DNA of 64,000 bases, taken from positions 68,338,754-68,402,753 of the forward strand of contig CP092875.1 in NCBI GenBank assembly GCA_030710605.1. The letters run 5' to 3'. Shown here piece by piece: positions 25,161 to 33,874 of the stretch. Numbering within the stretch: the stretch's first letter is position 1; the number at the start of each line of letters is the position of its first letter. Source of the DNA: Cordylochernes scorpioides. Taxonomy: Eukaryota; Arthropoda; Arachnida; Pseudoscorpiones; Chernetidae. The position numbers were made by a program, and so were the translations under genes. The notes beneath the pieces are model-generated. The model was given only the letters and a program-made list of their open reading frames with translations. It had not been told where the DNA came from and searched no databases.

Positions 25161-25362
25161 AAAGATAATTATGAACGTCTAATTTTCCAAAGTAGATAAT
25201 CAACTATATATACATACAACCCATATAGAAATATAGATGGATGGAAATTTTGCCGAGAGGATAGTGTTCTATAGAAGCATAGGACGCCTCTCCCGTCAAA
25301 ATAAACGTCTAAACTAGACCCCATCTGATTTGTCCTAGCCATTTTGCCATATAAACATCTCA

Positions 25363-25749
25363 TTGGCGCATTGTGAAGATTCCATTAGACAATTTTCAAT
25401 TAAAATAATGTTATTGATATCTTATCAAAACATGCAAAGTCTGTACTATTTAAAAAGATATTTATATATATACATGATACTATGTACAATGTATATGGCG
25501 CCTCTGCAAACGCTGCAGAGTTTGGTGGAGAATCACCAGCAGATCTCCAGTGACAGCACGTATTTCGCTATCTACGAAGTAAAGCTAGATTGCGTGCTTC
25601 GCCACTGGAGAGATGGTGATGGCGTGGTCCTCGAGATCAACTGGAGAGATCTAGGACTGCAGGATTGGCGGCCTGCCGATGATTCCATTAGATCCCTTGT
25701 GGATCCCAATATGGATTTGAGAAACTTTATGTATAATATGATGCACTAG
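25363..25749 (+). CDS. Unrecognised open frame, duplicated
   Basis: The part from about 25495 is GC-richer than its surroundings and reads as plausible protein (for example LRHWRDGDGVVLEINWRDLG). The upstream 40 codons are AT-rich and probably not coding. In the unit C copy (54038-54289) the tryptophan codon of RHWRD is TGA, and most other differences are replacement changes, so the two copies show no sign of purifying selection. No domain recognised; it may be an exon or retroelement fragment. Confidence 0.25.
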   Translation: MAHCEDSIRQFSIKIMLLISYQNMQSLYYLKRYLYIYMILCTMYMAPLQTLQSLVENHQQISSDSTYFAIYEVKLDCVLRHWRDGDGVVLEINWRDLGLQDWRPADDSIRSLVDPNMDLRNFMYNMMH

Positions 25750-25849
25750 CGCGCCATCTGTTATCAAATTTCAAAACTATTTTAAAGGCGTAAGATTATT
25801 TTCGATATTAAACAATTTCTACTGCCCTTACTGCAATGGAAAAATTAAT

Positions 25850-25915
25850 GAGAGGGCCTGGCTCATCAGTGGTGAACCCTCTCAGCGGTTTCGCCAGTTT
25901 AATCTACCATACCGC
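25850..25915 (-). ncRNA. Hammerhead-like core with swapped strand order, copy 1
   Basis: In the minus-strand RNA the order is GCGG-U-A, UGGU, AGAUUAAA, CUGGC, GAAA, CCGC, a linker with GAGAGGG, ACCA, CUGAUGA, GCCAG, then CCCUCUC. All hammerhead core bases are present: CUGAUGA, GAAA, an NUH triplet (GUA), G10.1-C11.1 and A15.1-U16.1. Three stems pair exactly next to them: stem I ACCA/UGGU, stem II GCCAG/CUGGC, stem III CCGC/GCGG. The strands are connected in the opposite cyclic order to normal type I, II or III hammerheads. Two hairpins (GCGG/CCGC and GAGAGGG/CCCUCUC) would present the core strands in their loops. Cleavage activity is inferred, not shown. Confidence 0.5.
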
Positions 25916-26180
25916 TGTTATATTGCATTTTTGGAACTTCTTTTTATAGTGATACTGTTGATAGACTCTTTGAATGGGTATTTTAGAAGAACTATGGACC
26001 GATATAAGAAACAATTTGATATTTGCGGAAGAGCGATTGCTCGAAGCATATTAATTATTTATAAATGTATGTAATTCTACTGTCCTCAAAGCTTATGTCC
26101 ATAGTTCTTCTAAAATACCCATTCAAAGAGTCTATCAACAGTATCACTATAAAAGGAAGTTCCAAAAATGCAATATAACA

Positions 26181-26246
26181 GCGGTATGGTAGATTAAACT
26201 GGCGGAACCGCTGAGAGGGTTCACCACTGATAAGCCAGGCCCTCTC
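26181..26246 (+). ncRNA. Hammerhead-like core, mutated copy in right arm
   Basis: This is the inverted partner of 25850-25915. The GAAA box reads GGAA and CUGAUGA reads CUGAUAA. Both are bases that the hammerhead core does not tolerate, so this copy should be inactive. Stems I-III are still complementary. Confidence 0.5.
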
Positions 26247-26576
26247 ATTAATTTTTCCATTGCAGTAAGGGCAGTAGAAATTGTTTAATATCGAAAAGAA
26301 TCTTACGCCTTTAAAATAGTTTTGAATTTTGAAACTTTATGTATATTATTAGGGAATAACTATGTAATTTTATAGTAAATATTTGGATGACCATTTCTTT
26401 GATTAATCCAGGTTCTTGTTATAACCTGTGTTTGTATTTCTGTTTTGGGGGAATGATAAAATATAAGGTTGTCCCGAAAGTTCGTGTTTTTCTTAAAATG
26501 TTGTTTTTATTATTACTTAGCGAATAATATTATTACAGCGAATACATAATACATCGACTTTCTATTCCCATAACTA

Positions 26577-26825
26577 TATTGTAAGATTATAAACTCAAAA
26601 GGAGAGCTTCTTCTTTATAACATGTCTATTTCGCTAGCTACAATAATTACAGATAGTTACAAATTTGTATATATATCTTGGCTCTCAATGTACGTCTATA
26701 TAATTTCACGCATCTCACATCACACCTTGTCTTTACGCCCGGTGAAGAATAATGTCGTTCGAAAGCTAGCAAAATAAACATGTTTTATAGAAGAAGCTCC
26801 TTTTGAGTTTATAATCTTACAATAT
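26577..26825. mobile_element. Foldback nested in the mariner-type element
   Basis: The left arm (26577-26638) and right arm (26764-26825) are about 62 bp and almost perfectly complementary, including aagattataaactcaaaagg and cttcttctttataacatg. The loop is about 125 bp. No coding. Confidence 0.8.
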
Positions 26826-26875
26826 AATACATAATACTATTACTTTATACATAATATAAAATATAAAAATAACTC

Positions 26876-27180
26876 CGCCTTTTCCGGTCCCAAACCCGGA
26901 TAAAAAAGGAGGGGGAGCAGTAACAAGCTCATTAAAAAACCTGGGCTCAGTTGGCCCGGCTGATAGTACCCTGTAAGGGCTCCTGATCCAGGGATACAGG
27001 GTGTGTCTGTACTCCATGTTAGGAGCGGTTGTACATGGCGTGTGTTCCTCATGTCAGAGGCCACCATTTCATATTGGAGCTAAGTCGGCCTGCCATTGAG
27101 TAGTGCTCCCAGTCTTAATGACAAATGCAGACGCATTCTACTTCACCAACACCATCAAAAGTCTCAACCTCTACTAGCTT
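26876..27180 (-). other. GC-rich interspersed-repeat fragment
   Basis: On the minus strand this reads through ggagcccttacagggtacta and cccgggtttgggaccgg-type text. It resembles the untranslated part of a LINE, but I cannot assign a clade. Open frames (26817-27067) are conserved in length in unit C (55358-55608) without recognisable domains. Confidence 0.35.
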
Positions 27181-27306
27181 GATACCCTAATATGATTGAG
27201 TGGAGATAAGAAAGAAGAAGACATAATATAAAGATATTATACATAACAGCAAGTAATATTGGTATTTCCAGTTTTTGCAAGTGTTAACGAATTTTTGAGA
27301 CAACCT

Positions 27307-28002
27307 TGTAATACCAATAATTGATACATCGATTAAAGAATCATACCTCTCGATCAATACTCATATCCTCAGATTTCTTTTGAATTTTTTAAGAATCTTC
27401 TCAAGGCATTGGAAGGCTATGGTTATTTGGGCTTCTTGAATGCTAGAATTGCTCCTTCTTGAGAACGTCGTCTCCCAAGTTTACGACTTTCTTATATCTT
27501 TTACCTAGCAACCTTTGTAAGCAATAGTCAAAATTTTGCAAATTCTAAAATTCTATACCATTTTATTATTCATAAAAAAGTTTTATATAATATTCAACAA
27601 ATTCAATTCATTCACCTATTGCCTATATTATAAATAGGATCATCATTGGAAATCTTCAAATTCTAATTTATCGACAGTTAATCAATAAAAAAATTAATTT
27701 AATAGAATTGAAATACTTTTAAAAAAATTTTTTTTTATGTTTCTATAAAAATAGTTTTTTTATGTTATCAAATTTGTTTGATTGATTTTACATTCCAAAG
27801 GCGTCAAATTGATTCAATGGTTGAGGTCATCATAACGTGAAAAAAATAAATGATAATTAAAATTTGAATTCAAGGACTCTTTTCTACAAAAATAAAAATT
27901 TCACTCTTGTATTTGGGTTATCTAAAACGATGGTCGATCATCAGACTAATCATTTATTGGCTAAAATTTGAAAAATCAATACAAAGCATTAACACGCCAT
28001 CT
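27307..28002. other. AT-rich DNA, nothing recognised
   Basis: No gene. The stretch is repeated collinearly at 55848-56535. Confidence 0.5.
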
Positions 28003-28006
28003 ATAT

Positions 28007-28687
28007 TGCCATGTGGAAAATTAGAAAAGACAAACTCCAGTAAGACACAGTAATTTATTCAAGGCAAGAACAAACTAAGAAGGATAAATAAAAGATATGC
28101 AATAAGGTAGTTTACAGAGTAGGAAAAAATATATAAACATAAAAATGAACTCTGTTAATAAAATAATAAATACTTCGTTACATAGCTCCTTTCCTATGGG
28201 AGCTGTGACCCACAGCTTGCAATTATTGTAGTTACTGACATGGATCTGACGTGCTTCTGCCAAGGATTCCATCGAAGTCTTGGAACTTTGTCCCTATCAT
28301 CTTTGCGTCCTTTTTCTTGCGGCGTGAAGAGCGGCTTTGTCGTCGTATCGTCTATAGGGACATCGTCATCTTGGAGGGAAGTCTTGGCTTTGACACGGCG
28401 GTGGAATCCTGGAGCCACTATCTGAAAATGTAGATCACAGACCCATGGCCTCTAGGTCTTCTCGGCGATCTTCAGTTTGTCTTCCCTAACTTACCCAGTA
28501 TCTCCACCAAAATGCCACGTGGAAAATTAGAAAAGACAAACTCCAGTAGAACAAAGTAATTTATTCAAGGCAAGAACAAACTAAGAAGGATAAATAAAAG
28601 ATAAGCAATGAGATAGTTACAGAGTAGGAAAAATATCTAAACATAAAAATGATACTCTGTTAATAAAATAATAAATACTTCGTTACA
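28007..28687 (-). mobile_element. TRIM-like miniature LTR retrotransposon, unit B
   Basis: Direct repeats at 28007-28182 and 28513-28687 (about 175 bp) begin TG and end CA and are flanked by ATAT on both sides (28003-28006, 28688-28691). On the minus strand the LTR is followed within 3 nt by a primer-binding-like TGGTGGAGATACTGGG, and a purine-rich aggaaaggag precedes the second LTR, which sets the orientation. The 330-bp interior has one open frame with the text RVKAKTSLQDDDVPIDDTTT, related to the start of the remnant at 6780-7660, and no pol. It is therefore non-autonomous. Duplicate: 56540-57219. Confidence 0.75.
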
Positions 28688-28746
28688 ATATACAACAAAT
28701 GGAGACATTAAGACGCGAATTATTCTTTTCATAAATAAATCAAACT

Positions 28747-28960
28747 TCTACTGTCCTTACTGCGATGATAAAATATTGGGAGGGCTTGGCTCATCAGTGG
28801 TCAACCCTCCCAGCGGTTTCGCCAATTTAATCTACCAGACCGCCTCTTTAGAGCTCTAATACTGCATTGGATGATTTTGATTAAATATTCTACACTGAAG
28901 AGTGGAATCTTAGAAATGGTATATAAGAAAACTATGAACATAAGCTTTTAGGACAGTAGA
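28747..28960 (-). mobile_element. 214-bp element carrying the hammerhead-like core
   Basis: The ends are a perfect 10-bp inverted repeat, tctactgtcc and ggacagtaga. There is no coding sequence. The hammerhead-like motif sits near one end (28778-28843), about 95 nt from the other conserved landmark cataagctttt. It is related to the elements that make up the foldback at 25764-26331. Duplicate: 57278-57491. Mechanism of mobility unknown; a MITE or a ribozyme-bearing SINE are possible. Confidence 0.6.
28778..28843 (-). ncRNA. Hammerhead-like core with swapped strand order, copy 2
   Basis: The arrangement is the same as at 25850-25915, with the cleavage triplet GUC. Stem II is GCCAA/UUGGC instead of GCCAG/CUGGC, and the outer hairpin is GGGAGGG/CCCUCCC instead of GAGAGGG/CCCUCUC. 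Both are paired compensatory changes. CUGAUGA, GAAA, stem I (ACCA/UGGU) and stem III (CCGC/GCGG) are unchanged. Of six differences from copy 1, four form two compensatory pairs, one is the tolerated H17 position (A to C), and one lies in a linker. Confidence 0.55.
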
Positions 28961-28984
28961 ATTATATTCAAATATAATTAAATA

Positions 28985-29813
28985 GATTGCTTTGTATTAA
29001 TATACATCATAAGAAACATTGTGCCAAAATATTTATTGCAAATGAGGAGGGGGGGGGGGGTAATAAAATTTTTTAATTTGGAACTTTTCGCGGAAAAATC
29101 TTTGTCCTTTATTCTGATATTTGAGACAGATAATATGAATTTTCTTCTGATTCCCTTCTCATTTTTCAACACCTACTTGACTATTTCCTTCAATTTAACT
29201 GGCTATAATTCAACAGCGACTTTAATGCAACCTAAAATTATGATCCGTTGTGGTGTTGAATTGAAAAAGTTTGGCTGAAGTAGTTCTCCAGTAAGAAGAC
29301 ATCTCTCCTTCTCTCTAAAGGGAAACCTTGGCATTTCCACTAGGTGTTGTCTTTTATAGAGAGGTAGTTCAACTCGATATACACCATGCTGACCTATAAT
29401 TACATAGCTATGAACCATGAACCTTGTGGGATATGTAAGAAAACAATCTCCATAAGACTAAACTTACAAGCCTAAATCTAAAGTCGCCTAATGCATGACT
29501 TCATCACTGATTAAAATAAGTATATTCTCATGCTAAAATTTGAGATGCAAAAGATTGGATGAGCCGACAATGCAATTTGCTGAATATATTCTTCTTTTAT
29601 TCAGAAAATTGATACGAAATTGGAATATAAAGATCAGATTAGTTAATGGCGGCTTAAGGAAACCTTGCGCATTGGTAATATATACCATTGATTTACTATG
29701 GAAGGCAGATTAGTTGTGTTTAGGGAACCTATAGACATAAGCGTATAGGTCCGTAGAGCTGCAAGCATATAATAAACGTTTGATAATAAGAATAAGAGAT
29801 TCTTCTTAGAGCT
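28985..29813. other. Shared non-coding stretch with a G-run
   Basis: A run of twelve G follows 'gagga' near 29050; it is shortened to five or six in unit C (57578). Short open frames on both strands (29021-29278, 29203-29418) recur in unit C without recognisable domains. Nothing else is seen. Confidence 0.4.
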
Positions 29814-29905
29814 ATTATATTACAATCTATAAAATAAAAGAAGACAAGTATCTTTAACATGTTTAAGATACTTGTCTTCTTTTATTTTATAGATTGTAAT
29901 ATAAT
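29814..29905. repeat. Perfect palindrome, 41-bp arms, 10-nt loop
   Basis: The left arm 29814-29854 and right arm 29865-29905 are exact reverse complements. The phrase ataataaacgt lies on both sides (29769-29779 and 29906-29916), and unit C has it only once (58375), so the palindrome plus about 35 bp is an insertion with an apparent target duplication. Confidence 0.85.
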
Positions 29906-29916
29906 ATAATAAACGT

Positions 29917-32201
29917 ATTTACATCATATCGCCACGCTGTAAGATTCAAAGGAAAAACAGGGTAACGTGGTAAGATTCTTTAATGGAACATGACGAGCTT
30001 TCAGGCAGCAACTGCCCTTCTTCAGGTCTTATACAAGTGTAGACAAAGAAGTGCCATATTTATAAGCAAAAATATTTACATATATACGCGCAAGGAAATA
30101 AGGAATTTTACATACTGAAGATTGGAAAGGGGAATTTGCATATTTACAAATAAAACAAACTCTGTGTGAGAAATAGAGGCAAAAAAACGGAGATAAAAAT
30201 TAAACCTGAAGGCAAAACACGGAGATAAAAATTGAACCGAAAAATAACAATAAAACCCAGAACATATCAGCGAGTGAGGCCGTAAAATATTGTATATTGC
30301 GGTGGGAGATCAATCTTCCGGTTAAAACTGGGAGTACAGTTGGACACCAGTGCTTCCAGAACCAAGCGTTGGTACTTGTTTCCAATATCCCTGTATACAG
30401 AAATCGTATCGTCTAAATTGAAGGAATGGTCGAAATCTGCCATGTGTTGAAAAATGAGAGATTTTCGATCTTTGGAACGTATATTACGGTTGTGTTCGCG
30501 GATTCTAGTGGCGATGGTTCGACCAGTTTCACCAATGTAGCATTGCTCACAATCGTTGCATGATATTTTATAGATGCCGTTATTGAGGGATAGAGGGTTA
30601 AGTTTGATGGAGCTTTTTGTTATGGGGTGCCGTAAGGATGCTTCTAGGGAAGGCGAATTTTTGAAAAACGTGCGAATACCGAATTTTCGTAAAAATAACG
30701 CAATATCAGAGTTCGTGGTCGAAAAAGGAAGGACACAGACGTTTTTATACAGCGGAGGTGTAACTTTTTTGTGGTTCGGAACGTAAAAATGGCGGTCAAT
30801 AAAATTATGAGGGTAACCGGCGGATAAAAGATGGGTGTAAACGGTACGCTTCTCGATCGTTCTAAATAAGGCAAGGGAACAATGAGTATATACCCGTTTG
30901 GAGAGAGTTTTTACCGTGGTGATTTTGTGAGAAACCGGAGCATGTGATAAAAAATGTAAATAGGAGGGAGTGAAGTTAGGCTTGCGAAATACGGTGGTCT
31001 GAAAAGTGCCATTAGGGTTGATGACTAAAACGTCTAAAAACGGGATGCAATTAAAACAGGATGGGTTGTGAGTAAAACGGAGATCATGATGGTATGAGTT
31101 TAAAACTGTGAGTATAGGGAGATGGTCGGTATCACGATGGAGGCAAAAAATGTCGTCAACGTACCTCGACCACATCTCGATCCCCAAATGATTATGGGAA
31201 ACTAACCACCGGTCCAGATTAGACATAACAATCTCAGCTGCTATTGTGGAAAGAGGGCTGCCCATAGGGGAGCCTCTCATCTGTACAAAGAAACAGCCAT
31301 TGAATTCTAAAGCATTCATGTCAAGGCAGATGGTGAATAGATCCAAGATGGTTTTTTGATCATTACTAGGAAGAGTGGAAGAAGAAAGAAGTTGCTCTAG
31401 GCCATCTATGATCAGAGAATGCGGGAGGCACAGAAAGAGTGATGTCACGTCAAAAGTCGACATGGTGAGACCACGAGGTTGGGGGACACTCTTTAATCTT
31501 GTAAAAAATTCAGATGGATCCTGGACCGAGTAAAGATTATGAGTTTTGACCAGGGGTTTTAGAAGGCTAGAAAGGTATTTGGCTAGCTGTAAGGCGGGTG
31601 ACAGATGGTAAGCAACTATGGGTCTAAGGGGGACACTGGGCTTATGTGTTTTAGGTAGGCCATATATATATGGAACCCTAGAAAGATTGGAGGTAAACTG
31701 CTGGAACTGATCGGGAGTAATGCATTCGTTTCTTCTGAGCAATCTGAGTGATGATTTGTAGGCACCAGAAATAGCACAAACACGTTCAGGTGAAATCTCT
31801 TGGAAGGTATCGGAGTCTGAAAGGATATCAGACATTTTCTTCTTGTAATCATCAACTTTTAACACAACTACTTGTGAGCCCTTATCTGATTTAGTGATGA
31901 GGATATCATGATGGCTCTTGAGGGCTTTCAAGGAGGCAAGATCGCTCTTGACGGAATTGGAGCGAGATGAAGAACTCTTGTAAGCAGCAAGAAGTTTGTT
32001 GGCTATGGTAGAACGGATGTGATGTTTGTCTGTGTGGGACTGGTGCTGGAGGGAAGATTCAATACAGCTAATCGTGTATAAAAGATCAGGTTCATTGGGC
32101 AACCCAAAACTAAGGCCTTTCTCTAGTAGGGATATCTGCTTGTCTGAAAATACAATGTCGGTTAGGTTAACAATGGTATCTTCAGAGGGTTTCTTGGTTT
32201 C
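29917..32201 (-). mobile_element. Penelope-like retroelement, 5'-truncated
   Basis: This segment is absent from the equivalent place in unit C, where the retrozyme relic runs on uninterrupted (58382-58440). Its minus-strand 3' UTR contains ctgaagaagggcagttgctg followed by cctgaaagctcg, a hairpin text common near PLE ends. The 5' end stops inside the coding region near 32190. About 25 bp of the retrozyme target are missing and I see no clear target duplication. Confidence 0.8.
30267..32102 (-). CDS. Penelope-like RT with GIY-YIG endonuclease
   Basis: This protein copies its own RNA at a nicked chromosomal site, with a telomerase-related reverse transcriptase followed by a C-terminal GIY-YIG endonuclease. 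Visible landmarks are ITKSDKGSQVVVL near the RT start, YGLPKTHKP, RYVDDIF (catalytic Asp pair) near residue 318, RGSPMGSPLST, and GIYKISC...CYIGETGRT near residue 510-530. Length from the first Met is 611 residues. The frame stays open to 32201 with PLE-like text (VNLTDIVFS), so this Met is internal and the N-terminus is missing. The frame shows no stop or shift. There is no promoter, so it is probably not expressed as a working element. Confidence 0.9.
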   Translation of the reverse strand: MPNEPDLLYTISCIESSLQHQSHTDKHHIRSTIANKLLAAYKSSSSRSNSVKSDLASLKALKSHHDILITKSDKGSQVVVLKVDDYKKKMSDILSDSDTFQEISPERVCAISGAYKSSLRLLRRNECITPDQFQQFTSNLSRVPYIYGLPKTHKPSVPLRPIVAYHLSPALQLAKYLSSLLKPLVKTHNLYSVQDPSEFFTRLKSVPQPRGLTMSTFDVTSLFLCLPHSLIIDGLEQLLSSSTLPSNDQKTILDLFTICLDMNALEFNGCFFVQMRGSPMGSPLSTIAAEIVMSNLDRWLVSHNHLGIEMWSRYVDDIFCLHRDTDHLPILTVLNSYHHDLRFTHNPSCFNCIPFLDVLVINPNGTFQTTVFRKPNFTPSYLHFLSHAPVSHKITTVKTLSKRVYTHCSLALFRTIEKRTVYTHLLSAGYPHNFIDRHFYVPNHKKVTPPLYKNVCVLPFSTTNSDIALFLRKFGIRTFFKNSPSLEASLRHPITKSSIKLNPLSLNNGIYKISCNDCEQCYIGETGRTIATRIREHNRNIRSKDRKSLIFQHMADFDHSFNLDDTISVYRDIGNKYQRLVLEALVSNCTPSFNRKIDLPPQYTIFYGLTR

Positions 32202-32362
32202 TCAAGAAGCCTCTGGGACCAAATATCTTTGGTCCAAAAATCTTTGGACGCTGACCAGCGCCAACAGCGCGAAACGCGTTCGTGGATGGCTTTTCTTGAT
32301 TTATCAAGAAATTGGGTTGGCCAAATATCAGGGAATAGGCTAAATCGATGTTTAGTTGATTT
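32190..32362 (+). mobile_element. Old retrozyme monomer, left part
   Basis: This matches the 350-bp monomers of 37147-39560 from the ttggtttctcaagaagcc phrase through the hammerhead region to 'aaatcgatgtttagttgat', at roughly 80-85 % by eye. The first part of the monomer was replaced by the PLE. The rest continues at 33837 beyond a LINE insertion. Confidence 0.75.
32245..32286 (+). ncRNA. Degenerate hammerhead motif in retrozyme relic
   Basis: CUGACCA replaces CUGANGA, so the essential G8 is changed. Stem II gcgc/gcgc and GAAA are intact, and stem I has a mismatch (ggacg against cgtgg). Predicted inactive. Confidence 0.65.
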
Positions 32363-33836
32363 ATTTATTTATTTCCTCTCAAATTTACAGTGTACCATTC
32401 GAGCATAAAGCTCACGAGTCACTTTGTCGTGGATGTTATGCATCAAGAATTTCTAAAAAATGGCCTTCAGAACTGACTGGAAGGTCACAGTTCAGGTAGA
32501 GTGAAGTCCAGGTCTTTTATGTCTTGGATTGAGGTATCCATCAAATTGGAACAATTCTTGTATAACTGGATTTTGGGAAGTAGAGAGTTTTAGATATAAT
32601 TTCTGGGTCGAGGATATGTATATTTCTTCTATATTAGGCTGGTTTAAGTCCTGCTTTAAAATTGCATTTGATAGATTAAATGGGGCATTTACAGTACTTC
32701 TTAAACAAATTCTCATGAATGCATCAATTCTTTTCCTATCAGTCAAGGTTATGTATTTAAACCATACAGGCAATGCGTATGTTACTATAGGGAGAATACA
32801 GCTTCTGTATAAAGTAAATTTTTGGTTAACAGATAAACCACTTTTTGAACTGAACATATTGGATAATGAGGCTTTGGCTATTTCAGATTTTCTTATTATA
32901 TCCTTCACGTGGCTGGTGAATTTCAGTTTAGAATCGAAAGTGACTCCCAAATATTTGACCTGCTGGGTCCAATTTATGGGAGATGAGTAAATTATAAGAT
33001 TTGTCCTGGGTGTGAACTTGAAGCTATTTTGTGGAGGAAAGATAATTGCTTGAGATTTCTTTGGATTCAGATTGAGTTTCCATTTATCACACCAATTGCA
33101 AATGATTTCAAGATAGTTTTGAAGGCGGGAAATTAAAATATCTGGGGAACGCGAGCTGGATAACAGGGCAGTATCATCAGCGAAAAGAGCTAGTCGGCAT
33201 TGTGGGATATGTGGAATATCATTGATGTATAAATTGAAAAGTATAGGACTCAATATTGAGCCTTGAGGAACACCAGATTCTATTTGCCGAGGACTTGATA
33301 TATATGTTCCAACTTTTACGGAGAACGTTCTATCCTGAAGATAATTCTTCAGGAACCTGATGAATTTCTGAGGAAAATTATAAGAAGTTAATTTAATGAT
33401 GAGGCCTCTGTGCCAAACCATATCGAAAGCTTTTTTTAAGTCTAAAAGCACTACTCCAACAGCTTCGTTAAGGGATTTGCGAGTTTGTATGAAGTCAATA
33501 ACGGTAATCAATTGGTGAGTTGTTGAATGATTTGCTCTAAACCCAAATTGCTGTGGAATTAGAACATTTCTTGTATCTATATAGGTCTGGAGTCTTTTAA
33601 GGATGATCCGCTCAAATATTTTTCCAAATATCGGCAAGAGACTAATTGGCCTAAAATCATCCAGGGATTTAGATAGTTGCTTTTTTGGTATGGGAATAAC
33701 TATAGCATGCTTCCATATCTTTGTAAAATAGCAAAGATTAATAGATGCATTGAAGATGCTAGTTAAAAATACAACCCATTTTATAGGTAGGTTTTTGATT
33801 AATTTGGTAGTTATTTCATCGTGACCAGGCGCCTTG
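32363..33836 (-). mobile_element. Jockey-like LINE, 5'-truncated, with 11-bp target duplication
   Basis: The insertion interrupts the retrozyme relic. The target phrase ttagttgattt appears at 32352-32362 and again at 33837-33847, but only once in the undisturbed unit C copy (58562). The minus-strand 3' end is an A-rich (aaat)n tail (32363-32376). The 5' end is cut inside the RT domain. This is the usual outcome of target-primed reverse transcription. Confidence 0.85.
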
Positions 33837-33874
33837 TTAGTTGATTTCTGTTTCACCAGATGGCGCTCTGCCAT
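32492..33874 (-). CDS. LINE reverse transcriptase, truncated and fused to flank
   Basis: The protein is the RT part of a Jockey-type non-LTR retrotransposon, with no remaining AP endonuclease. It shows KAPGHDEIT at the cut 5' end, FRPISLLPIFGKIFERI, VLLDLKKAFDMVWH (first catalytic Asp), SGVPQGSILSPILFNLYIND, and LFADDTALL (catalytic Asp pair). The C-terminal part ends RPGLHST. The first dozen residues (MAERHLVKQKST) are translated from the retrozyme flank beyond the insertion point at 33836, so the apparent start Met does not belong to the LINE. The frame is otherwise uninterrupted, which suggests a fairly recent copy. Confidence 0.85.
   Translation of the reverse strand: MAERHLVKQKSTNKAPGHDEITTKLIKNLPIKWVVFLTSIFNASINLCYFTKIWKHAIVIPIPKKQLSKSLDDFRPISLLPIFGKIFERIILKRLQTYIDTRNVLIPQQFGFRANHSTTHQLITVIDFIQTRKSLNEAVGVVLLDLKKAFDMVWHRGLIIKLTSYNFPQKFIRFLKNYLQDRTFSVKVGTYISSPRQIESGVPQGSILSPILFNLYINDIPHIPQCRLALFADDTALLSSSRSPDILISRLQNYLEIICNWCDKWKLNLNPKKSQAIIFPPQNSFKFTPRTNLIIYSSPINWTQQVKYLGVTFDSKLKFTSHVKDIIRKSEIAKASLSNMFSSKSGLSVNQKFTLYRSCILPIVTYALPVWFKYITLTDRKRIDAFMRICLRSTVNAPFNLSNAILKQDLNQPNIEEIYISSTQKLYLKLSTSQNPVIQELFQFDGYLNPRHKRPGLHST

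Larger units (their letters stand above)
25764..26331. mobile_element. Large foldback, about 235-bp arms, unit B
   Basis: The left arm (25764-25998) and right arm (26097-26331) are reverse complements with few mismatches around a 98-bp loop. The structure consists of two inverted copies of the 203-214-bp hammerhead-like element. The right copy has recognisable ends (tctactgtcc at 26076, gcagtaga at 26271), and the left copy lacks its far end. The outermost sequence (tcaaaactattttaaaggcg) is shared by both arms. Confidence 0.85.
26466..27306. mobile_element. Non-autonomous mariner-type element, unit B
   Basis: The terminal inverted repeats are aggttgtcccgaaagttcgt at the left and the complement of acgaatttttgagacaacct at the right. 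The left end follows a TA; the right TA is degraded. No transposase is inside. Instead the element holds a nested foldback (26577-26825) and a GC-rich repeat fragment (26876-27180). Copy in unit C: 55007-55847. Confidence 0.7.

Noticed and set aside
25363..25749. Treating the 128-codon frame as a conserved gene
   Set aside because: The unit C copy has a stop codon and mostly replacement changes, so no selection is visible; kept only as a low-confidence feature.
25850..25915. Reading the motif as a conventional type II hammerhead
   Set aside because: With stem III closed over GCUGAGAG, only five nucleotides remain between the cleavage triplet and CUGAUGA, too few for a stem I hairpin. Only the swapped connectivity satisfies all stems.
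28240..28433. Plus-strand frames of about 60 codons in the TRIM interior
   Set aside because: They are antisense to the TRIM orientation set by PBS, PPT and LTR, and have no domain.
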